From Clostridiales bacterium UBA7103 (lineage in GTDB: Bacteria > Bacillota > Clostridia > Oscillospirales > Oscillospiraceae): a stretch of DNA of 13,669 nucleotides. The stretch covers positions 1 to 13,669 of the forward strand of contig DKYJ01000028.1 in assembly GCA_002493305.1 (NCBI GenBank), read 5' to 3'. Position 1 is the first letter of the stretch, and each line of letters begins with the position of its first letter. Position numbers and translations under genes: made by a program. Under the pieces are notes generated by a model. It searched no databases, was not told the DNA's origin, and saw only the letters and a program-made list of their open reading frames with translations. This document shows, one piece after another, positions 6,450 through 13,331 of the stretch.

Positions 6450-6896
6450 ATGAAGAAATTTTTCAGTGAGTTCAAAACCTTTATTATGCGCGGCAATGTG
6501 CTGGATATGGCGGTCGGCGTCATCGTCGGCGGCGCTTTCGGTAAAATAACCACATCTCTGGTCAACGATCTGCTTATGCCCCTCATCAGCTGGCTCTGCG
6601 GTACGCGCGATATGAGCGTATTGAATTTAGTCGTGCGTCCGGCGGAGATAGTTGACGGGGAAGTAGTGCGCGAGGCTATAACCATAGGATTTGGCAGCTT
6701 TGTGGGCACGCTTATTGATTTTATTCTTATTGCGCTGGTGGTCTTTCTTATCATCAAGGCCGTTAATAAGGCTCACGAGATGTTTGAAAAAAAGGAGGAG
6801 GAAGCCGCGGCAGAGCCGGAGGCAGACCCCGCCCCCAGCACCGAGCAGCTGCTGGCCGAAATTTTGGAAGAGCTTAAAAAGCAAAATAAGGACTGA
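6450..6896 (+). CDS. mscL: large-conductance mechanosensitive channel MscL
   Basis: A 148-residue pentameric membrane channel that opens under high membrane tension and releases solutes on hypo-osmotic shock. The N-terminal amphipathic helix MKKFFSEFKTFIMRGN (1-16) leads into TM1 with the conserved VLDMAVGVIVGGAFGKI (17-33), then NDLLMPLI (39-46). A periplasmic loop (about 50-78) follows, then TM2 (about 80-104, SFVGTLIDFILIALVVFLIIKAVN). The tail has an acidic linker (EEEAAAEPEADPAPS, 116-130) and a terminal bundle helix (132-145). It is slightly longer than the E. coli protein, mostly in the linker. CGGAG precedes the ATG. It is the last gene of the apparent parAB-serS-mscL unit, closed by the hairpin at 6901-6939. 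Confidence 0.96.
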   Translation: MKKFFSEFKTFIMRGNVLDMAVGVIVGGAFGKITTSLVNDLLMPLISWLCGTRDMSVLNLVVRPAEIVDGEVVREAITIGFGSFVGTLIDFILIALVVFLIIKAVNKAHEMFEKKEEEAAAEPEADPAPSTEQLLAEILEELKKQNKD

Positions 6897-6900
6897 TCAT

Positions 6901-6939
6901 AAAAAGTACAGGAGGAAAAATTTCCGCCTGTACTTTTTT
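6901..6939 (+). terminator. intrinsic terminator after mscL
   Basis: The arms 6901-6918 and 6921-6938 pair over 18 positions with one mismatch (AAAAAGTACAGG... against ...CCTGTACTTTTT). The right arm ends in a run of six T. It starts 5 bases after the mscL stop codon. The A-rich left arm means it may also work in the opposite direction. Confidence 0.88.
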
Positions 6940-6957
6940 GTTGGGGCGCGCTGTGTC

Positions 6958-7033
6958 AAAATCTCCCCTTAGGCATAAGCAGGCGGCTTCGCCGCCGGCT
7001 CTCCTCAGGGAGAGCCAAGGTTGTGCAGATTTT
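6958..7033. repeat. small palindromic element with two nested hairpins (MITE- or REP-like candidate)
   Basis: The ends are inverted repeats: AAAATCT (6958-6964) with AGATTTT (7027-7033), and CCTTAGGC (6967-6974) with GCCAAGG (7014-7020). Inside are two perfect hairpins, GGCGGC-TTC-GCCGCC (6982-6996) and GGCTCTCC-TCAG-GGAGAGCC (6997-7016). No coding capacity and no obvious target-site duplication. It lies between the mscL terminator and the dnaA promoter. Confidence 0.5.
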
Positions 7034-7074
7034 AAGTTCCTACTTTATATATATTTTTATTCTTGTTTTTTTGC

Positions 7075-7103
7075 TTGCAATGGAGACTTGCTTTTGGTAT
7101 AAT
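7075..7103 (+). promoter_or_regulatory. sigma-A promoter of dnaA
   Basis: TTGCAA (7075-7080), a 17-base spacer, then consensus TATAAT (7098-7103), behind a T-rich stretch at 7050-7072. It predicts a leader of about 32 bases. I see no DnaA box nearby, so DnaA autoregulation at this promoter is not evident. Confidence 0.82.
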
Positions 7104-7141
7104 GTAGAGGTTAAAGTAGCGCTTATTGTGAGGTGAAGCAG

Positions 7142-8455
7142 ATGAACTCTCTCAACGATATCTGGAATGAAATACTGCGTATACTTTCTCAGCAGCTTAC
7201 TCCAACCGCTATAAACGCCTGGTTTTCCGATTGTGTGCCTGTGGAGATTGAGGATAGCCACCTTGTCATACACACACCCACGGATTTCAAGCGCAGCATT
7301 ATCGTCTCCCGCTTTGGGGACACGATAAAAAAAGCTCTGTCAGATCTGTTTTCCTGTGATTTTGATCTGCTGGTGCTGGCCGGGGACGAGCTGAGTGATT
7401 TTGAAGCCAAACGGGCTGACGAAGAGGACAGCTTTCTGCCGGAAATTGAGGGCTACACCTTTGATAAATTTATAGTCGGCAGCTCCAATAAGTTTGCCCA
7501 TGCCGCCGCGATTGCCGTGGCGGATAAACCGGGGAAGGTTTATAACCCCCTGTTTATATATGGCAACTCCGGCCTAGGCAAGACACATCTGCTGCTGTCC
7601 ATCGGTCAGGCTATTCACGCCAAAGAACCTCAGGCTAAAATTGCCTATCTCAAGGGTGATGAATTCATTAACCAGATGATAAAGTCTATTAAGGACGGCA
7701 CGGCAGAGGAGTTTCGCAACAAATACAGAAATCTTGATTTGTTTTTAGTTGACGATATTCAATTTCTGGCTGGGAAAGAGCAGTCTCAAAATGAGTTTTT
7801 CCACACTTTTAACAACATCTTTGAGGCCGGGCATCAAATAGTGATCACCTCCGATAGACCGCCGATAGAGATGAAGCTGCTGGATGACCGCCTGCGCACC
7901 CGCTTTGAGGGCGGCCTTATGGCGGACATTGAACCGCCGGATTATGAAACGCGCGTGGCCATAACGAGAAACAAAGCTGGACAGTTTGGGCTTATATTAT
8001 CTGAAGACGCGGTGGAGTACATTGCCAACAATCTCACCACCAATATAAGACAGATAGAGGGCGTCATAAAGCGCCTGACAGCTTACAGGGAGATTCTTGA
8101 CGAGGCAATAAATATTGACTCCGTAAAGCGGGCTATAAGGGATATAACCATCATGGGTACATTTATTCCTACGCCGGAGATCATAATCCGTGAAACTGCC
8201 CGTTATTTCTCATTGCGCGAGGAAGACCTGCGCGGCCAGAACCGCTCCAAAAATACCGCAATGGCAAGGCAGATTTCAATGTACCTCATGAGAACGCTGA
8301 CAAATCTTTCCCTTAAGGACATCGGCAAGGAATATGAGGGCCGCAATCACGCAACTGTCCTGAGTTCTATAAACAAAATCGAGGACATGCTTCCAAACGA
8401 CCCTTCAATGGCATCTACCATAAGGGATATCACATCAAACATAAATTCTCTTTGA
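7142..8455 (+). CDS. dnaA: chromosomal replication initiator DnaA
   Basis: A 437-residue AAA+ initiator that binds DnaA boxes at oriC, melts the DNA and helps load the replicative helicase. Domain I (about 1-80) has the conserved IWNEIL tryptophan region. Domain II is a short acidic linker (about 81-102). Domain III has Walker A GNSGLGKTH (141-149), Walker B LFLVDDIQ (200-207), ITSDRPP (235-241) and GLMADIEPP (257-265). Domain IV ends with the DnaA-box-reading signature GRNHATVLSSINKIE (400-414). Start: ATG 7142 is preferred because TGAGGTGA ends 5 bases before it. An in-frame GTG at 7133 lies inside that Shine-Dalgarno sequence. The gene points into the presumed origin at 8456-8667 and is followed by dnaN. 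Confidence 0.97.
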   Translation: MNSLNDIWNEILRILSQQLTPTAINAWFSDCVPVEIEDSHLVIHTPTDFKRSIIVSRFGDTIKKALSDLFSCDFDLLVLAGDELSDFEAKRADEEDSFLPEIEGYTFDKFIVGSSNKFAHAAAIAVADKPGKVYNPLFIYGNSGLGKTHLLLSIGQAIHAKEPQAKIAYLKGDEFINQMIKSIKDGTAEEFRNKYRNLDLFLVDDIQFLAGKEQSQNEFFHTFNNIFEAGHQIVITSDRPPIEMKLLDDRLRTRFEGGLMADIEPPDYETRVAITRNKAGQFGLILSEDAVEYIANNLTTNIRQIEGVIKRLTAYREILDEAINIDSVKRAIRDITIMGTFIPTPEIIIRETARYFSLREEDLRGQNRSKNTAMARQISMYLMRTLTNLSLKDIGKEYEGRNHATVLSSINKIEDMLPNDPSMASTIRDITSNINSL

Positions 8456-8456
8456 T

Positions 8457-8465
8457 TTTTCCACA
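8457..8465 (+). promoter_or_regulatory. DnaA box (TTTTCCACA), immediately after dnaA
   Basis: One mismatch to the TTATCCACA consensus. It starts two bases after the dnaA stop codon. Confidence 0.6.
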
Positions 8466-8471
8466 AATCTA

Positions 8472-8559
8472 TGTTGAATGTTGGGATATGGAATGTTGAA
8501 AGTATAAATGGGAGATACGTGTGTTGAATAAGGTTTAGAAATTCTAAAAATTTTCAACA
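8472..8559. repeat. cluster of degenerate DnaA-box-like TGTTGAA repeats
   Basis: TGTTGAATG (8472-8480), TGTTGGGAT (8479-8487), TGTTGAAAG (8494-8502) and TGTTGAATA (8522-8530) lie in one orientation, and TTTTCAACA (8551-8559) in the other. They keep a TGTTG/CAACA core in place of the usual TGTGG/CCACA, so individually they are weak DnaA-box matches. Their clustering in the origin suggests low-affinity DnaA sites or another origin-binding protein. Confidence 0.45.
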
Positions 8560-8593
8560 CGAAAAATGCTTGATCTGCGCGCTTTTGAGGTGG

Positions 8594-8602
8594 TTTTCCA
8601 CA
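8594..8602 (+). promoter_or_regulatory. DnaA box (TTTTCCACA) next to the DnaA-trio
   Basis: One mismatch to consensus, in the same orientation as the 8457 box, and 10 bases before the trio array. This is the expected loading position for DnaA moving onto the trios. Confidence 0.72.
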
Positions 8603-8612
8603 AAAAAATCGT

Positions 8613-8630
8613 CTAATACTATTAATACTA
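8613..8630 (+). promoter_or_regulatory. DnaA-trio array (origin-unwinding element)
   Basis: Six in-register triplets CTA-ATA-CTA-TTA-ATA-CTA with the invariant central T and final A of trio elements. They are followed by AT-rich DNA (8631-8650) where melting would start. The dnaN Shine-Dalgarno sequence follows at 8652-8659. Confidence 0.75.
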
Positions 8631-8667
8631 AAAAATATTATTTATTTATACAGAGGAGATAGAAAAA

Positions 8668-9780
8668 ATGAAAGTCTCTTGTGAAAAGTATATTCTTCAG
8701 ACTGCCTGCGCTACTGCTGCCAGAGCGACCGCTTCAAAAAGCCCCATACCCGCGCTCGAGGGGCTGCTCATTGAGGCAGGAGCGGATATAAAGATAACAG
8801 GATATGACCTTAAAAAAGCTATATACACACACGTGGCAGCCGAAGTCGAGGAACCAGGCTCTGTTGTTGTCGGCGCACGTCTTTTCGGAGAGATGATTCG
8901 CCGTATGCAGGACGGGATAGTGACCATTGAGACTGACAGCAATGACGGCGTTAAGGTCAAGTGCGGCAAGAGCGAATTTAATTTCAAGGGCATCAGTGCA
9001 GAGGATTACCCTGAAATACCAAATGTTGAAGGAATGAATCACATTTCCCTCGACCAGAAGCTTTTAAAAAGCCTAATAAATCAGACTATTTTTGCCGTTT
9101 CTACAAACGACATGCGCCCTATATACACCGGCTCCCTCTTTGAAATTGAGGGAGATAAGCTGAATCTTGTCTCCGTTGACGGATACCGCCTTGCAAAGCG
9201 CACAGAGACTCTGGAGGACGCGGAAATCGAGGATTGCAGCTTTGTGGTGCCCGGCTCGGCGCTTTCTGATATCGAGCGCATATGCGGCGACGGTGATGAA
9301 AAGGTGATGATATCCGTTGGTGAAAAGCATATATCTTTTTCTATCGGCGGAACCGTGGTCGTGACCCGGCGGCTCGAGGGTGAATTTCTGAATTATAAAA
9401 AAGCCATTCCTGAAAATTTCAAGATAAAGATCCAAGTGGAAAAGAACCAGCTTATGGAGACAATTGATCGTGTCTCCCTGATAATAAGCGAGAAAAACAG
9501 CAGTCCTGTGCGCATGACCTTCGGTGATGGGACTATTGACTGTCTGTGTCTGACACCTATCGGCAAGGCGGAGGACATATGCCTCTGCGAGGGCAGCGGC
9601 GAGGGGCTGGAAATCGGCTTTAACGACAGATATATGACGGATGCCTTGAAGGCCTCCGGCACAGACAAGCTGCTTGTCTGCCTCAATACGCCCTCCTCAC
9701 CCTGCGTCATTCAGGCGGCGGACGAGAGTGGGAAGTTCACTTATATGATATTGCCAGTGCGTCTGCGCTCCGGGGACTGA
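8668..9780 (+). CDS. dnaN: DNA polymerase III beta subunit (sliding clamp)
   Basis: A 370-residue ring-forming clamp that tethers the replicative polymerase and many repair factors to DNA. Length is typical of Firmicutes clamps with three DNA-clamp domains. Recognisable segments include the N-terminal KVSCEKYILQTACATAARA, the domain 1 strand KCGKSEFNFKGISAEDYPEIP (103-123), NDMRPIYTGSLFEIEGD with VSVDGYRLAKR in domain 2, and the C-terminal YMILPVRLR that lines the partner-binding pocket. AGAGGAGA lies 8 bases before the ATG. The gene directly follows the origin and begins a tight run through recF. No clear promoter was found in the origin, so read-through from dnaA is possible. Confidence 0.97.
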   Translation: MKVSCEKYILQTACATAARATASKSPIPALEGLLIEAGADIKITGYDLKKAIYTHVAAEVEEPGSVVVGARLFGEMIRRMQDGIVTIETDSNDGVKVKCGKSEFNFKGISAEDYPEIPNVEGMNHISLDQKLLKSLINQTIFAVSTNDMRPIYTGSLFEIEGDKLNLVSVDGYRLAKRTETLEDAEIEDCSFVVPGSALSDIERICGDGDEKVMISVGEKHISFSIGGTVVVTRRLEGEFLNYKKAIPENFKIKIQVEKNQLMETIDRVSLIISEKNSSPVRMTFGDGTIDCLCLTPIGKAEDICLCEGSGEGLEIGFNDRYMTDALKASGTDKLLVCLNTPSSPCVIQAADESGKFTYMILPVRLRSGD

Positions 9781-9792
9781 GTTTTGAAAAAT

Positions 9793-10005
9793 ATGGAAAA
9801 AATAGTAATAGAGACTGAATATATAAAGCTGGACGCACTTTTAAAGTTTGCGGCGCTTGTAGGCACCGGGGGCGAGGCAAAGTATGTCATCAACGAGAAT
9901 ATGGTTAAAGTCAACGGTGAAATATGCACCCAGCGGGGAAAAAAGATACACCCCGGGGACAGGGTGGACTTTGCCGGGAATGAGCTCTTGATCGATAAAG
10001 CATGA
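9793..10005 (+). CDS. rlbA: S4-domain RNA-binding protein RlbA (YaaA)
   Basis: A 70-residue stand-alone S4 domain protein always found between dnaN and recF in Firmicutes. Bacillus RlbA is linked to ribosome assembly. The core LDALLKFAALVGTGGEAKYV (13-32), MVKVNGEICTQRGKKI (36-51) and PGDRVDFAG (53-61) is the S4 fold with the canonical VNGE turn. Start: ATG 9793 gives the usual family N-terminus MEKIVIETEYIKLDALL. An in-frame TTG at 9784 would add three residues and is better spaced from GGGGA (9772-9776), so either start is possible. It follows dnaN after 12 bases and overlaps recF by 4 bases (ATGA), which implies translational coupling. Confidence 0.92.
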   Translation: MEKIVIETEYIKLDALLKFAALVGTGGEAKYVINENMVKVNGEICTQRGKKIHPGDRVDFAGNELLIDKA

Positions 10006-11102
10006 GAGTTGAAAAAATCGCGCTCAACGGCTTTAGAAATTACGGCTTTGAGACGGCGGAATTTGACAGCGGAACAAATGTCATCTGCGGACAGAACGCC
10101 CAGGGCAAGACGAACCTGCTGGAAAGCGTTTACATGCTCTCATGCGGCCGGAGCTTCCGCACGAGATTTGACAGGGAGCTTGTGGGCTTTGATTATTCCT
10201 CGGCGGATATTCTGGCCGATGTTTACAGTCACGGCAGGCAGCAGACGGTAAATCTCCGCCTTATGCCCGGCCAGAGCAAGCGTATTCTTGTAAACGGTGT
10301 GAAGAAAACCGCGGGAGAGCTGTCGGGGCTTATGAACACGGTGCTTTTCTGCCCGGACGATTTGAACCTCATAAAAGAGGGCGCGGCCGTGCGCCGGAGG
10401 CTTCTGGATAACGCAATAAGCCAGATACGTCCCAGATACGCGGAGATTTTGTCTGAATTCAACCGCTACTACGAGCACAAGACTCGCATATTGAAGGACT
10501 GGCGCGAAAAACCCTCGCTGCTGGACACGCTGGATGAGTTTTCGGACGGTATGTGCAGGGCCTCGGCTCAGCTTATACGGTACAGGGCGGCGTTTTCCGC
10601 AAGGCTCAATGAGGCCGCGCCAAAGATACACAGGGAGTTTTCCGGAGAGAATGAGGAGCTTGAGATATGCTACCGCACGGTAAGCACGGTTGACGATCCA
10701 TTTGCCCCGGCAAAAGAAATATATTACCGCATATGCGACCATCAGGAGAAGCACCGGCAGGCGGAACTTGACAGCGGACAATGCCTCACAGGGGCGCACA
10801 AGGATGATCTTGAGATATTCATAAACGGCAAGAGTGCGAGAAGCTTTGCCTCTCAGGGTCAGACAAGGACGGCGGCGCTTTCGCTGAAGCTTGCCGAGCG
10901 GGAGATTTTTCTCGCGGAAACGGGGGAATACCCCATTTTGCTGCTGGACGATGTTTTGAGCGAGCTCGACGTGAAACGGCAGGAGTTTGTGCTCAACCGC
11001 ATAGGCGGCGGGCAGACCCTGATAACCTGCTGCGAGGATGAAAATATCTCCGCAAGAACCGGGGGCAAGCTCATATATGTGGAAAAAGGCAGGATACGCT
11101 GA
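10002..11102 (+). CDS. recF: DNA replication and repair protein RecF
   Basis: A 366-residue SMC-like ATPase that works with RecO and RecR to load RecA at single-strand gaps and stalled forks. Visible motifs are Walker A GQNAQGKT (30-37), GAHKDDLE (274-281, the GPHRDD-type motif), the ABC signature FASQGQTRT (292-300) and Walker B ILLLDDVLSELD (322-333) with the D-loop. The N-terminal LNGFRNYGFETAEF is typical. The start overlaps the rlbA stop (ATGA) and the stop shares one base with remB, so the three are in one operon. Full length, with no sign of damage. Confidence 0.96.
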   Translation: MRVEKIALNGFRNYGFETAEFDSGTNVICGQNAQGKTNLLESVYMLSCGRSFRTRFDRELVGFDYSSADILADVYSHGRQQTVNLRLMPGQSKRILVNGVKKTAGELSGLMNTVLFCPDDLNLIKEGAAVRRRLLDNAISQIRPRYAEILSEFNRYYEHKTRILKDWREKPSLLDTLDEFSDGMCRASAQLIRYRAAFSARLNEAAPKIHREFSGENEELEICYRTVSTVDDPFAPAKEIYYRICDHQEKHRQAELDSGQCLTGAHKDDLEIFINGKSARSFASQGQTRTAALSLKLAEREIFLAETGEYPILLLDDVLSELDVKRQEFVLNRIGGGQTLITCCEDENISARTGGKLIYVEKGRIR

Positions 11103-11359
11103 TGTATCTGCACCTTGGAAAAGGCACAGTTGTAAACTGTGGAGACATAATAGGAATATTTGATCTGGATATCTGTTCCCAGTCCCATCTGACGAGAAAA
11201 TACCTGACTATGGCTGAAAAGGCCGGACAGGTCGTAAATGCCGCGGAGGATATCCCAAAATCATTTGTTGTGTGCGGCTATAAAGGGAGAAAAACAGTTT
11301 ATTTGAGCCAAATGGCGGCGTCTACGCTGCTCAAACGCTTTGAAACCGGCATTTTATAG
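11102..11359 (+). CDS. remB: RemA/RemB-family matrix gene regulator (YaaB)
   Basis: An 85-residue protein of the DUF370 family. It matches Bacillus YaaB/RemB in its N-terminus MYLHLGKGTVVN, the GDIIGIFDLD segment (14-23), PKSFVV (52-57) and the C-terminal YLSQMAASTLLKRF (67-80). RemA and RemB activate extracellular-matrix and osmoprotection genes in B. subtilis; the role in this organism is inferred. Its place between recF and gyrB is conserved in Firmicutes. The start codon overlaps the recF stop (TGATG) and there is no separate strong Shine-Dalgarno sequence, which points to coupling. Confidence 0.9.
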   Translation: MYLHLGKGTVVNCGDIIGIFDLDICSQSHLTRKYLTMAEKAGQVVNAAEDIPKSFVVCGYKGRKTVYLSQMAASTLLKRFETGIL

Positions 11360-11385
11360 GCATTTATAGCAGAATGGAGATTATT

Positions 11386-13317
11386 ATGGCAGATATAACC
11401 GAAAAAGTAACGCAGGAATACGACGCTTCGCAAATTCAAGTCCTTGAAGGGCTTGAGGCTGTGCGCAAGCGCCCGGGTATGTATATAGGCTCGACCTCGT
11501 CCTCCGGCCTGCACCATCTGGTGTATGAGATCGTGGATAACTCCATAGACGAGGCTCTGGCTGGCTACTGCACGCATATCGAGGTCACCATCGAGGAGGG
11601 GGACATCATATGCGTCTCGGATAATGGCCGCGGCATACCTGTGGACATTCAGGAGCAGACCGGCAAATCCGCCCTTGAGGTGGTATTTACCGTGCTGCAC
11701 GCCGGCGGTAAGTTCGGCGGAGGAGGATACAAGGTCTCTGGTGGTCTGCACGGTGTGGGCGCCTCCGTTGTTAACGCTCTCTCAGAGTGGCTGGAGGTTT
11801 GCGTCCATAAGGATGGAAAAATTTACCAGATGAAGTTCAGCCGCGGCGATATTATCCAGAGTATAAGAGTCATCGGAGAAACAGACCGCTGCGGCACGGT
11901 CGTGCGCTTCAAGCCCGACCCGGAGATGTTTGACGATACGGTTTATGACTATGAGATCCTCCACACCCGTATGCGCGAGCAGGCCTTCCTCAACGGGGGT
12001 CTTCGCATAAGCATTGAGGATAAGCGCCCCGGCAGGGAAATGCAGGAGACCATGTGCTACGAGGGAGGCATCAGGGAATATGTGTCCTACCTTAACAGGC
12101 ACAAGACCCTTATACACAACGAGGTCATCTATCTCTCCGGCACAAAGGACGACGCCATCGCAGAGATCGCTCTCCAGTATAACGACGGCTATAACGAGAA
12201 TATCGTATCTTTTGCAAACGATATACACACCCCCGAGGGCGGTATGCACGAGACGGGATTCAAGACCGCGCTCACGAGAGTTATAAATGCCTACGGCGCG
12301 AAGAACAACATCATCAAGGGCGACGACAAGGTCTCCGGCGAGGATGTGAGAGAGGGTATATCCGCGGTTATCTCCGTGAAGCTCCCGGAGGCGCAGTTCG
12401 AGGGGCAGACCAAGCAGAAGCTGGGCAACGCCTATATCAGAACGCTGGTGGACAGCATAGTTTCCGAGCAGCTTGCGGAGTATCTGGAGGAAAACCCGCA
12501 GGCGGCCAAAGCTATTCTCGAAAAGGCGATGATGGCAAACCGCGCAAGAGAAGCTGCGCGCAAGGCCAAGGAATCCGTCCGGCGCAAGACCGGGCTTGAG
12601 AGCGGGCAGATGCCCGATAAGCTTCAGGACTGCAACGAGCGTGACCCCTCCCTCTGCGAGCTTTACATCGTGGAGGGCGACAGCGCCGCCGGCTCTGCCA
12701 TTCAGGGCAGAGACAGCCGCTTTCAGGCTATCCTTGCCATGTGGGGCAAGATGCTCAATGTGGAAAAGGCCAGAGCCGATAAGATCTACGGCAACGACAA
12801 GCTCTATCCCCTCATCGTGGCCATGGGCGCGGGCATCGGGGACGAGTTCAACATCGAAAAGCTCCGCTATCACAAAATCATCATCATGGCCGATGCCGAT
12901 GTGGACGGCTCGCATATACGTACGCTGCTGCTGACCTTCTTCTTCAGATATATGCGCCCGCTCATCGAAAAGGGCTATGTATATTCCGCCGTGCCGCCGC
13001 TGTTCAAGTTAGTGCGCGGGAAGACCCAGCGCGTCGCCTATTCCGAGCCGGAGCGCGACAAAATAAGCGCGGAGCTTCGCGCTGATAACCCCAACGCAAA
13101 GGTGGATATCAGCCGCTTCAAGGGTCTGGGCGAGATGGACCCCCACGAGCTGTGGGAGACGACCATGAATCCCGAGACGCGAACCCTGCGCCGCATCACG
13201 CTCAACGACGCCATACAGGCAGATCATGTTTTCACCGTGCTTATGGGCGAGGATGTGGAGCCGCGCCGCGAGTGGATAGAAGAAAACGCCAAATATGTCG
13301 TCAATCTTGACATTTAA
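11386..13317 (+). CDS. gyrB: DNA gyrase subunit B
   Basis: A 643-residue ATPase subunit that, with GyrA as A2B2, introduces negative supercoils. The GHKL ATPase domain has EIVDNSIDEA (48-57), DNGRGIP (79-85) and the ATP lid HAGGKFGGGGYKVSGGLHGVG (105-125). The transducer domain includes QTKQKLGN (341-348). The TOPRIM domain has EGDSAAGSA (430-438) and DADVDGSHI (503-511), the metal-binding acids. The protein ends with SRFKGLGEMDPHELWETTMN and lacks the extra insert of enterobacterial GyrB. Start: ATG 11386 follows GGAG at 11376-11379 with good spacing and gives MADITEKVTQEYDASQIQVLE. The in-frame ATG at 11374 would overlap that sequence. At the position of E. coli Lys447 it has Trp453 (AMWGK). 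Confidence 0.97.
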   Translation: MADITEKVTQEYDASQIQVLEGLEAVRKRPGMYIGSTSSSGLHHLVYEIVDNSIDEALAGYCTHIEVTIEEGDIICVSDNGRGIPVDIQEQTGKSALEVVFTVLHAGGKFGGGGYKVSGGLHGVGASVVNALSEWLEVCVHKDGKIYQMKFSRGDIIQSIRVIGETDRCGTVVRFKPDPEMFDDTVYDYEILHTRMREQAFLNGGLRISIEDKRPGREMQETMCYEGGIREYVSYLNRHKTLIHNEVIYLSGTKDDAIAEIALQYNDGYNENIVSFANDIHTPEGGMHETGFKTALTRVINAYGAKNNIIKGDDKVSGEDVREGISAVISVKLPEAQFEGQTKQKLGNAYIRTLVDSIVSEQLAEYLEENPQAAKAILEKAMMANRAREAARKAKESVRRKTGLESGQMPDKLQDCNERDPSLCELYIVEGDSAAGSAIQGRDSRFQAILAMWGKMLNVEKARADKIYGNDKLYPLIVAMGAGIGDEFNIEKLRYHKIIIMADADVDGSHIRTLLLTFFFRYMRPLIEKGYVYSAVPPLFKLVRGKTQRVAYSEPERDKISAELRADNPNAKVDISRFKGLGEMDPHELWETTMNPETRTLRRITLNDAIQADHVFTVLMGEDVEPRREWIEENAKYVVNLDI

Positions 13318-13331
13318 GGAGGTGGGAGAGC

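Larger units (their letters stand above)
8456..8667. other. probable chromosomal replication origin oriC (dnaA-dnaN intergenic)
   Basis: The gap contains two DnaA-box-like TTTTCCACA 9-mers, degenerate TGTTGAA/TTCAACA repeats, a DnaA-trio array and an AT-rich tract directly before dnaN. Order and orientation (box, short spacer, trios, AT-rich DNA) follow the basal unwinding system described for Bacillus subtilis. No perfect TTATCCACA box is present. Assignment rests on motif architecture and the dnaA-dnaN setting; no replication data are available here. Confidence 0.82.

Noticed and set aside
6940..7141. Second DnaA-box cluster upstream of dnaA (bipartite origin as in Bacillus)
   Set aside because: No 9-mer close to TTATCCACA on either strand was found in this gap, so the origin looks unipartite.
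8590..8625. Promoter for dnaN (TTTTCC, 17 bases, TACTAT)
   Set aside because: Poor -35 match, and the -10-like sequence is part of the DnaA-trio array.
10140..10799. 219-codon minus-strand open frame opposite recF
   Set aside because: Antisense to recF with all RecF motifs intact; low-complexity translation with no recognisable domain.
11782..12915. Long open frame (377 codons) on the minus strand opposite gyrB
   Set aside because: It lies entirely antisense to the well-conserved gyrB, resembles no family, and is explained by codon bias of the real gene.
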